This document shows positions 51,092-58,531 of a DNA stretch of 61,465 nucleotides, in pieces. The translations under genes were made by a program, and so were the position numbers. The notes below the pieces were generated by a model. The model ran no database searches, was not told the DNA's origin, and was given only the letters and a program-made list of their open reading frames with translations. The stretch lies in NCBI GenBank assembly GCA_021850545.1, contig JAJZLU010000047.1:1-61465 (forward strand), given 5' to 3'. Source of the stretch: Thermoplasmata archaeon (GTDB lineage: Archaea; Thermoplasmatota; Thermoplasmata; Thermoplasmatales; Thermoplasmataceae). Position 1 is the first letter of the stretch. Every line of letters starts with the position of its first letter.

Positions 51092-53782
51092 TCAGACTGC
51101 TCTTTCAAGGGAGTCGCGTATCCTCATGTCCATTTCAGTGGCAGGACTCTTTGAAAGCAGTTTTTCGATGAACCTTTCAGGGTCATCAGTGTACGTCAGG
51201 ATTTCAAAAAGGCGCCTTTCCACAACATCTGTCCTGATCTTCTGGAATTCCCTCACATCCAGTTCTAATCCCAATCCTCCAGTATCAACCGGTTCCCTGA
51301 GGCTCACATACATGATGGCCCCTGAGATTTTTTCCGGCTCCACACTGAACTTTTTCTGGAACATCCTTGTATAAAGCCAAAGTTGGTGCCAGTACTCAGA
51401 ACCTGTTGACTTGGAAGTCTTATAGTCTGCGACCAGGAATTTACCTGTTTTTCCTTCATACACTGCGTCCAGCCGGCCCTCCAGCATGATCTCCTCAGGC
51501 ACTCCGGAACCCTCGAAAACTGTGTTCAGCGGTAGGGCTATCTTATACTCGCTGTATTTTGGCGGGATCCGGTATTCTGGCCTGATCTGGTCCAGAAGCC
51601 GATCAAAGTTCTTAAAATGCACCTTAAGTTCTTCTGGAATAGCGTCTGCTGGCAGGGTTCCATTGGCATAAGACTGGGCCAAAATGTGGAAGTTGCTTCC
51701 CGAAGAGGCAGCGGGAGAGAAATCTTTTATTCCAAGGATATTGTTCTTCAGGAAGCTGTATGGATCATTAATGGAGGTTATTGTGGAATATGACAGATGG
51801 CCTATGGACCTGAAATAGTCCCTGATCTTTTGCGGGAGCCATATTTTGGACCTGTTGATGAGTGCCATGGCATCCTCTTTTCTCCCCGCGATGAAGAGAT
51901 TGTATGATTCATCGTATCGCCTGCCGGTAAAGGCGGATTTCTCAAATTCTGACTCCTTGTAATCATAATTGTCTCCACCAACCTGGTACCTAGAAACCAG
52001 CCTGTCAGAAGCCATTACAATGAGTTTTTCCCTTGCCCTTGTCAGTGCAACAAAATCTATCCTGACTGGTTCTTCCTCCAAGTCCTTGATAACATCAATC
52101 CCGGTGGTTGCCGAGATGATTGAAGTGGTCAGGTTGTCCATGAATTCGAGATTCTTCCTTGGCTCAGTTGGGACATAAATGACCGTATGGAATTCAAGTC
52201 CCTTTGCCTTGTGGACTGTCAGGACATTCGCCCTTGATTTTTTCAGGTCCTCCTCAGCTGAATCGCTTGCCAGTGACATGAAATCAGTGAATCCCTCCAT
52301 TGTGAATTCTGTGAAATTGGACAGGTATTCCCTGGAAGAATTGAGGACCGATAGGGCAGAGGCAACATATTCCTGCGACATTGATGAACATATTGGAAGA
52401 ATCACAGTTTCAAATGCCTCTTCCATCAAATTTGTTCCAAATTTCAGATTTCTTAATGAACTGAATTTCTCTGGTAGAAACTCGCTTTTCAATCCTTCCT
52501 TTGCCAGCAGAGATCCGGTTTTTACCGCTTCCTGAAGTGTCAGGCCGGAAAATGGGGTGAGCAGTGCTTTCGAAACTACCAGTTGATCTATGGAAACAAG
52601 GCCCCTTATGTAATCTAGGATCTCATTGATCTGCTTCTGGTTGATCCTGTTCTTGATTGTAGAGGAAAATTCAATTCCGGATGACTGAAGCTGGGCAGAT
52701 ATCTTTTCAACCTGGCTGTTGGTCCTTGCTATCACTGCAATGTCATTGCATTGGTCCTTGTTTTCTGCCAGGAACTTGCTTACAAGGGCTACAGCGTTCG
52801 ATTCCGGATCCGGGGATGCAATAAGGCTCACTTTATCCCCTTCCCCCTTATCAGGGTTGTTCAGGTTCTCAACCTCTTTCCTTGAGCCTTCATCCATGGA
52901 GTATGTCATGTAATATTTCTTTGCAAAGTCCAGTATGTTATTGGTGCTCCTGTGGTTCATGTTCCGTCCGTCTACAGCGAATCCGGAGTCGTTGAGGAAC
53001 CTGTGGAATGAAATGAGGCTCCCTCCCTGGAAGCCGAATATAGACTGTTTTCTGTCGCCAACGAAGAACCTGTTATCGGCCATCCTGCTCACAATGTCGG
53101 TTTGCAGCCTGTTGAGGTCCTGGAACTCGTCCACGAGGACATGCGACCTTTTTGGGAAATTCTCCAGGTTGTTGAAGTCCCGGAGCAGGTCATTGAAATC
53201 CACCACATTATGCTCATCCTTGTATTTTTCATAGGTGGCAAAGACGTCCACAAAGTCTTTCACTAACCTTTCCGTGGCTTCTTTTGAAAGGGAGAGGTTC
53301 CTCGAAGAAGACATCTTCTCTTGAGTTAACTTAGTGACCTGGGCTATATCGATTCTGCCGGGAAGTATTCCAAAGCTCTTCAGGTACCGTATTGAGTTCT
53401 CGAACTTCGGGACCAGGTTTTCCATAAGGTAGTCCCTCCCATAATTGAAAGTGTTAAGCTCGAGTAGCCTCCGATATATAACAAACCTGAGTGTCGTGTT
53501 TGAGGTGATTTCGGAAGTTTTGCCAACAGCCTGAAGGTGGGCCAAGGCATATCCGTGTATAGTGGAGACTTCTATCTGGAAAGCTTCATTGATAAGGCTG
53601 GGAAGGTCTTTCCGAATCTTCTGGAATACCCTCTTTTTCATCTCGTCAGCAGCCTTGTTGGTGAATGTGACACATGCAATGTCCTCACCCTTGATGCCTG
53701 ATTTCAGGAGCCTGGCAACCTCTTCCACAATTTCGGTGGTCTTCCCTGTGCCGGGGTTTGCTACGATTATCCTGTCAGTCAC
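51092..53782 (-). CDS. UvrD/Rep-family helicase fused to a RecB-type nuclease (896 aa)
   Basis: Superfamily 1 helicase: Walker A ANPGTGKTTE at the N-terminus, CVTFTNKAADEM (motif Ia), VLVDEFQDLN (motif II), FVGDRKQSIFGFQGG (motif III), TVHKAKGLEF (motif V) and FVALTRAREKL (motif VI). The C-terminal PD-(D/E)xK nuclease shows GRLDAVYEG and VADYKTSKSTG followed by HQLWLYTRMF. This is the AddA layout, but no AddB partner is in the window. It should resect or repair broken DNA ends. Confidence 0.9.
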   Translation of the reverse strand: MTDRIIVANPGTGKTTEIVEEVARLLKSGIKGEDIACVTFTNKAADEMKKRVFQKIRKDLPSLINEAFQIEVSTIHGYALAHLQAVGKTSEITSNTTLRFVIYRRLLELNTFNYGRDYLMENLVPKFENSIRYLKSFGILPGRIDIAQVTKLTQEKMSSSRNLSLSKEATERLVKDFVDVFATYEKYKDEHNVVDFNDLLRDFNNLENFPKRSHVLVDEFQDLNRLQTDIVSRMADNRFFVGDRKQSIFGFQGGSLISFHRFLNDSGFAVDGRNMNHRSTNNILDFAKKYYMTYSMDEGSRKEVENLNNPDKGEGDKVSLIASPDPESNAVALVSKFLAENKDQCNDIAVIARTNSQVEKISAQLQSSGIEFSSTIKNRINQKQINEILDYIRGLVSIDQLVVSKALLTPFSGLTLQEAVKTGSLLAKEGLKSEFLPEKFSSLRNLKFGTNLMEEAFETVILPICSSMSQEYVASALSVLNSSREYLSNFTEFTMEGFTDFMSLASDSAEEDLKKSRANVLTVHKAKGLEFHTVIYVPTEPRKNLEFMDNLTTSIISATTGIDVIKDLEEEPVRIDFVALTRAREKLIVMASDRLVSRYQVGGDNYDYKESEFEKSAFTGRRYDESYNLFIAGRKEDAMALINRSKIWLPQKIRDYFRSIGHLSYSTITSINDPYSFLKNNILGIKDFSPAASSGSNFHILAQSYANGTLPADAIPEELKVHFKNFDRLLDQIRPEYRIPPKYSEYKIALPLNTVFEGSGVPEEIMLEGRLDAVYEGKTGKFLVADYKTSKSTGSEYWHQLWLYTRMFQKKFSVEPEKISGAIMYVSLREPVDTGGLGLELDVREFQKIRTDVVERRLFEILTYTDDPERFIEKLLSKSPATEMDMRIRDSLERAV

Positions 53783-53829
53783 TGTATAAATAAAGAGGGA
53801 GGATGTTTTTATTATTTTGCTGCCATTGA

Positions 53830-54420
53830 TTAGAAATCCACGCCACGCCTGGCTGGCATTCCTTCTGAGTACGGATGCCTGATTTCCTTCATCTCAGTGA
53901 TGAGGCCCGCCCTCTGAAGGATTTCTTCTGGCATTTTTCGCCCCGTAAGTACAACCTCAACCTTGTCCCCCCTGCTATCCAGGAAGCTGGTGAGTTCTTC
54001 CAACTCCAGGAGATTGTAATAGATTGCAACGTTGACCTCATCCAGAATTATGATATCCCAGTTTCCGGATTTCACTTCCCCTTTCATTTGCTGGAAGGCA
54101 TTCTTGACCTTTTCCCTGTATTCTTCGGGGGGTTTTCCCCTTGGGCACATGACAACGTTTGCCACCTTCTTCCTGTCCTCCACTGGTATGTCCTCTTCCC
54201 ATGCGATAAAATATGGCATACCTGCATACTCAACCCTGAGCCTGTCAGGAAACTGCGATGAGGAACGATTCTCACCGTATGTCCCCAGCTTCATGAACTG
54301 GATGATATATACCCTAAGCCCCCAGCCAAGTGCCCTGAAAGCAAGCCCGAACGCTGCTGTAGTTTTGCCCTTGCCATTTCCCGTATATACCTCTACCAGC
54401 CCTTGTCTTAACCTGAACAT
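53830..54420 (-). CDS. cobO: Cob(I)alamin adenosyltransferase (196 aa)
   Basis: CobO/BtuR-type enzyme: VYTGNGKGKTTAAFG (P-loop, residues 12-26), 'ALGWGLRVYIIQFMKLG' and 'IIILDEVNVAIYY'. It adds the adenosyl group to cobalamin. The start MFRLRQG at 54420 was chosen over the frame opening at 54537, which overlaps the divergent Nep1 gene. Confidence 0.9.
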   Translation of the reverse strand: MFRLRQGLVEVYTGNGKGKTTAAFGLAFRALGWGLRVYIIQFMKLGTYGENRSSSQFPDRLRVEYAGMPYFIAWEEDIPVEDRKKVANVVMCPRGKPPEEYREKVKNAFQQMKGEVKSGNWDIIILDEVNVAIYYNLLELEELTSFLDSRGDKVEVVLTGRKMPEEILQRAGLITEMKEIRHPYSEGMPARRGVDF

Positions 54421-54490
54421 TGTAATCCCCAGTAACTTTTGGTTTGTGATGCCGGAGACAGTTTTAATTGTTGCACTCAATACAGGGACA

Positions 54491-55165
54491 ATGCTGAAGA
54501 TACTTATCGCCGACGCTGAATTGGAACTGATCCCCAAAGAGATGATCGACGATTATTCAATCAGGCTCCATGCCAAGAAAAGGAAGAAGCCTGCACAGAA
54601 AATCCTCCTGGACTCCAATTACATGCACACTGCAATTGACAGGCATTACCCTGGAGAATCCAACCGGCGTGGCAGGCCCGACATAATTTACCATCTGCTG
54701 GCAGTAGCCATGGAAAGCATCCTGAACAAGAAGGGTGGATTAAGGGTATGGATTCATACAAGGAACAATCTTGTAATTGAAGTGTCCCCTGAAACCAGGC
54801 TACCCAAATCCTACAACCGCTTTGTTGGCGTCTTTGAAGACCTCTTTGAAAAGGGCGAGATAAAGTATGAGGACAGGACACTCCTGAAAGTCCAGGAAGG
54901 CGACGTCAAGAAGATGATTGCCCTTTCTGGTTCAGAAAATATCAGGATACTTTCCCCTGATGGAGAAAGAGCCTCAATAGCTGAAATGGTGGGTGCCGGG
55001 ACAGAAGATGCAACATTCATCATCGGAGGCTTTTCCGAGGGGGATTTCATATCTGATGTCTACGGAATTGCAAAGTCATTCTCAATTTTTGAGGAGGAAT
55101 TGACAATCTGGTCGGTGGCCATGGAAGCCATAGCCCAATATGAGAGAGTCTTTGGATTTATCTGA
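54491..55165 (+). CDS. nep1: Ribosome biogenesis protein Nep1 (224 aa)
   Basis: SPOUT-fold rRNA pseudouridine N1-methyltransferase that acts on 16S rRNA. 'ILLDSNYMHTAID' near residue 36, 'RRGRPDIIYHLLAVAMES' near 58 and 'FIIGGFSEGDF' near 177 are family signatures; the last is in the knotted SAM site. The ATG at 54491 gives a normal archaeal length. Confidence 0.9.
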   Translation: MLKILIADAELELIPKEMIDDYSIRLHAKKRKKPAQKILLDSNYMHTAIDRHYPGESNRRGRPDIIYHLLAVAMESILNKKGGLRVWIHTRNNLVIEVSPETRLPKSYNRFVGVFEDLFEKGEIKYEDRTLLKVQEGDVKKMIALSGSENIRILSPDGERASIAEMVGAGTEDATFIIGGFSEGDFISDVYGIAKSFSIFEEELTIWSVAMEAIAQYERVFGFI

Positions 55166-55241
55166 TGATTACAGACTTGGACTGATAAAAAAGTAAATTA
55201 ATACTTTATAGATTAAGGACAACTCAAGGGTAAAGATCAAA

Positions 55242-55679
55242 ATGGCGCGAATGCACACGAGAAAGAGAGGAAAATCAAAATCAAGAAGAATTTACAGCCA
55301 GGAAAAACCTGACTGGATACAGTTTTCCAATGAAGAAGTAGAGAAGATGATCGTTGACCTGAAGAAAGCAGGATCCAGCAACTCAGTCATTGGAGTCAAG
55401 CTCAGGGACCAGTATGGAATTCCAGGCACAAAGGCAGTCCTGGGAAAGAAACTGGGGAAGGTGCTGCAATCAGCAGGCATCAAGGATGATGTCCCGGAAG
55501 ACCTCATGAATCTCATTAAGAAATACAGGAACGCATCCAAGCATATGGATGCAAACCGGAATGACATGAGCAACAAGAGAGGGCAGGCACTCTTGATGGC
55601 AAAGATACTCAGGCTTGTAAAATATTACAAGAGGTCCGGGTCGCTTACGCCTGAATGGAATCTTTCCAAAGTCCTCTAA
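55242..55679 (+). CDS. rps15: 30S ribosomal protein S15 (145 aa)
   Basis: Archaeal/eukaryotic S15 with the N-terminal extension MARMHTRKRGKSKSRR and the core 'YGIPGTKAVLGKKL', 'ANRNDMSNKRGQALLMAKILRLVKYYKR'. Length is normal for archaea. It is followed after two bases by the RecJ/GAN gene, a pair seen often in archaea. A box A ACTTTATAG lies near 55203, giving a short leader. Confidence 0.96.
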   Translation: MARMHTRKRGKSKSRRIYSQEKPDWIQFSNEEVEKMIVDLKKAGSSNSVIGVKLRDQYGIPGTKAVLGKKLGKVLQSAGIKDDVPEDLMNLIKKYRNASKHMDANRNDMSNKRGQALLMAKILRLVKYYKRSGSLTPEWNLSKVL

Positions 55680-55681
55680 AG

Positions 55682-57025
55682 ATGTTAAAGGACATTATTG
55701 ATCCAGACTTTTACAAACTGCTTAAGGAGGGTGCTGAACGCATCCTTAAAAATAATTACATCAGGGTTCTTGCACACTTTGACGGAGATGGGGGCAGCGC
55801 CGCAATTATTCTTACTGCCGCCCTGAGGAGAGTGGGTATAAAGTTCCACCTTGGATTCATCAAGAGCCTTGACGGAGACAGCTTCAGGCAGAGAATCACG
55901 GAATTTCCTGACGTTTTCACAGTTGTTGTGGATGCTGGCTCTGACCAGGCAAGATTCATTGAGGAATTTGAGAATGTCTGCATACTGGACCACCATTTTT
56001 CTCAGGAGAATTCTTTCAAGGGCCTTAACATCAATGCAAGGAATTTTGGGATAGATGGCACAAGAGGAGCATGCGGGGCGACAATGGCTTTTGTCATGGC
56101 CCTTGCAATGGATGAGAAGAACTCAGACCTTTTGCCATTTCTGGTCTCAGGAGTGATAGCCGACAAGCAGGATATAGGCGGATACACAGGTCTAAACCAG
56201 ACTTTGATGGAACATTACGGCAAAGATCTTAAGACGGTGAGGACACTTAATTTTGAAGGGCAGAACCTTATTGATAGCATCACATATTCCACAGACCCTT
56301 TCTTCCTGGACCTGAGCGGGAAGCCTGACAACGTGCGCAAGGTACTTGAGGGCCTTGGGATTAATTCAGAGAAAAGCATTTTCGACCTTACCGAGGATGA
56401 AAAACGCACCCTTACGGAGTTTCTGGCATCAAGGCTTCTTGAACAGAATGGTGGTTCAGAGGCGATAAAGTACCTTGAAAATGATATGATACTGTTTGAC
56501 CACCTTGGTTTTACCTCGAAAGAGATCAGCACTCTTGTTGACGGGAACGCCAAGGTCGGAATGAATTCCGTTCCCATTATCTACTTTTTGGGCGGCCAGG
56601 CAGAAAAGGAAGAAATGGTCAACAACTGGAGAATCTTCAAGACTAAGCTGATAGAGTATACTTACAGGGCTTTCAAGGAAGTTTATGAGGAGCCGAATGT
56701 AAGATACTTTTATGCCCCTGAGTCCGAAATGGCAGGTGCCATAAGCGGAATAATGATGCTATATCTCCTGAAGCAGGACAGACCCCTTATAGGCTTCAAC
56801 GTAGGGAACAATGATACAAAGGTTTCATCCCGAGGAACCCGCAGGCAGGTTCAGAAAGGCCTGAACCTTTCACTTGTCATGCGGGAGAGCGCCAGGGAAG
56901 TTGGAGGGTCCGGAGGTGGACATGATATTGCAGCTGGCGCAGTCATTCCGAGGGGAAAGGAGAAACAGTTTGTTGAAACCGCAAACAGGCTGATTGGGCA
57001 ACAACTTGGGAAGACGTTGCTTTAA
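55682..57025 (+). CDS. RecJ-like DHH phosphoesterase / GAN nuclease (447 aa)
   Basis: The start MLKDIIDPD at 55682 follows S15 by two bases. Motifs of the DHH family: 'AHFDGDGGSAA' (about 32-42), 'VVVDAGSD', 'CILDHHFSQ' (DHH, about 103-106) and 'SGGGHDIAAGA' near 428 (the DHHA1 GGGH). Archaeal members (GAN) bind GINS and resemble Cdc45. It degrades single-stranded DNA or RNA ends. Confidence 0.88.
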   Translation: MLKDIIDPDFYKLLKEGAERILKNNYIRVLAHFDGDGGSAAIILTAALRRVGIKFHLGFIKSLDGDSFRQRITEFPDVFTVVVDAGSDQARFIEEFENVCILDHHFSQENSFKGLNINARNFGIDGTRGACGATMAFVMALAMDEKNSDLLPFLVSGVIADKQDIGGYTGLNQTLMEHYGKDLKTVRTLNFEGQNLIDSITYSTDPFFLDLSGKPDNVRKVLEGLGINSEKSIFDLTEDEKRTLTEFLASRLLEQNGGSEAIKYLENDMILFDHLGFTSKEISTLVDGNAKVGMNSVPIIYFLGGQAEKEEMVNNWRIFKTKLIEYTYRAFKEVYEEPNVRYFYAPESEMAGAISGIMMLYLLKQDRPLIGFNVGNNDTKVSSRGTRRQVQKGLNLSLVMRESAREVGGSGGGHDIAAGAVIPRGKEKQFVETANRLIGQQLGKTLL

Positions 57026-57064
57026 TTAGGAAAAGCTTTAAGTCTATTGCGAATTATGAATTGA

Positions 57065-57718
57065 ATGGCTCGGATAGGAGTCTTCACATCTGATTTCAAA
57101 TTTTACAGGGATGTAATACAGTTACTCAAAGAGTGGAACCTGCCATTTCTGAGCATTGAGTCCACTGAATCCATTCCAGAAGATGTTTCAGTGGTTTTGA
57201 GTTCATCCCGGGACGAGTTCAGCCTTGCAAACCAGGTTAAGTCTGAAAATCCCCTCCAGGGGCTCAGGACATCTCTGGCAAAGCTCTTGATGAGAGAGAA
57301 ATTTGATTCTGTTGTTATCGGAATTGATCCCGGCCCATATCCAGGAATTGCTGTGTTTGGGGATAATGTGCTCATGGAAGCCTATGAATGCCCCTCACTG
57401 CACCAGATTGGTGGAGAAGTTGCTGCAATAGTGGATTCCTATGTTTATGCTGACTTGCAGGTAAAATTGGGAAATGGAGATGCTCCCAACAGAGATTATA
57501 TCCTAAACACACTCAAGGCGATGGAATTGCGGATAAGGGTAGTTGATGAACAGAATACAAGCTTTCCCCACAAGATTCACGATAATGCCTTGTCTGCTGC
57601 AAGAATCGCACAGGTTGAGCACAAATACACAATAGCCCCAGAGCTTCAGTCACAGAATATCAAGAGAAAAGAAGCTTACGAAAAAGAATTTGTAACTTTA
57701 AAAAGTTTAATTGGTTAA
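57065..57718 (+). CDS. Predicted RuvC/RNase H-fold protein (217 aa)
   Basis: The middle of the protein has 'SVVIGIDPGPYPGIAVFGDNVLMEAYE' (about residues 80-107), the GIDPG first strand of RuvC-like nucleases, and later 'HDNALSAARIAQ' (near 180), the place of the last acidic residue. The first 75 residues form a separate alpha/beta part. A box A GCTTTAAGT near 57035 gives a leaderless start. Not assigned to a named family; it sits behind the RecJ/GAN gene. Confidence 0.6.
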   Translation: MARIGVFTSDFKFYRDVIQLLKEWNLPFLSIESTESIPEDVSVVLSSSRDEFSLANQVKSENPLQGLRTSLAKLLMREKFDSVVIGIDPGPYPGIAVFGDNVLMEAYECPSLHQIGGEVAAIVDSYVYADLQVKLGNGDAPNRDYILNTLKAMELRIRVVDEQNTSFPHKIHDNALSAARIAQVEHKYTIAPELQSQNIKRKEAYEKEFVTLKSLIG

Positions 57719-57727
57719 ATGGGCCCT

Positions 57728-58531
57728 TTATTTCTGTCTTCTCCACTTCGGTGCCCTCATTCCGGGAACTGGTTTTCTCCCAGCTGAAAGTGACAGGAAT
57801 ACCATGAATATGACAACTATGGCAGCCACATAATAGATCCAATTGTAATTCGGGGGCGTACCGTAATAGAAAGTTGTGATGGATGCGCCAGACTTTCCGT
57901 TTATGCTAATAAGTGAACTGCTTGTGGAAACCTTCAGAGTGTGTTCACCTGTTCCGAGGTACTTTACAGGGTCAAGTGGGTATGTGAAATTCACACTTAC
58001 TGCCTGGTTAGGTGCAATTGATCCCACTGTGACATTTCCAATGGGGTTCGCAGAATTGTCAAGGTAAAAGTCCACTGTGAGGTTTTTCACCGTCGTTACA
58101 CCGGTATTAAGGACAACCGCATGGAATACTATGGGATCTACCACAGTAACCTGGTATGTATTGGATGTCTTGACTGAAACAGAGCCATATTGTGCAGCAG
58201 ATATGATTGTTATGTATATTGCCTGTGAAGTCAGGGGGCTCTTGACGTTGAACTTGAAATCAGGGCTATTTGCCTGGAAAGTATGCACTGATGAGGAGGG
58301 AGAGAGGCCCGTCAGGTTATTGCCGGCAATGTACGCAGTAACAGTATAATTTGTGAACCCATAGGAGTCGTTGACGTAAACAGTAAAGTTCTGTCCCACA
58401 AAACTAAATGTGGGCACAGCCACTGACTGGTTGAAAGGCTGGACATAGCTGTACGCAGAAGCAGTCCCTACAGTTGCAAAAGACGAGAGGACGAAAAGGG
58501 CCAAGATGCCAACTAATATTGACCTCCTCAT
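57728..58531 (-). CDS. Secreted, membrane-anchored beta-domain protein (267 aa)
   Basis: A signal peptide (RRSILVGILALFVLSSFATVGTASA) is followed by beta-rich domains with 'VVLNTGVTTVKNLTVDFYLDNSANPIGNVTVGSIAPNQAVSVNFTY', the pattern of a CARDB-like domain. A C-terminal membrane helix (IYYVAAIVVIFMVFLSLSAG) and basic tail anchor it. Its start codon overlaps the stop of the large surface protein by one base, so the two are probably co-transcribed. Confidence 0.7.
   Translation of the reverse strand: MRRSILVGILALFVLSSFATVGTASAYSYVQPFNQSVAVPTFSFVGQNFTVYVNDSYGFTNYTVTAYIAGNNLTGLSPSSSVHTFQANSPDFKFNVKSPLTSQAIYITIISAAQYGSVSVKTSNTYQVTVVDPIVFHAVVLNTGVTTVKNLTVDFYLDNSANPIGNVTVGSIAPNQAVSVNFTYPLDPVKYLGTGEHTLKVSTSSSLISINGKSGASITTFYYGTPPNYNWIYYVAAIVVIFMVFLSLSAGRKPVPGMRAPKWRRQK

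Noticed and set aside
54032-54490. Long N-terminal extension of Nep1 to 54032
   Set aside because: It would overlap the cobalamin adenosyltransferase gene on the other strand for hundreds of bases; the Nep1 family starts at the ATG at 54491.
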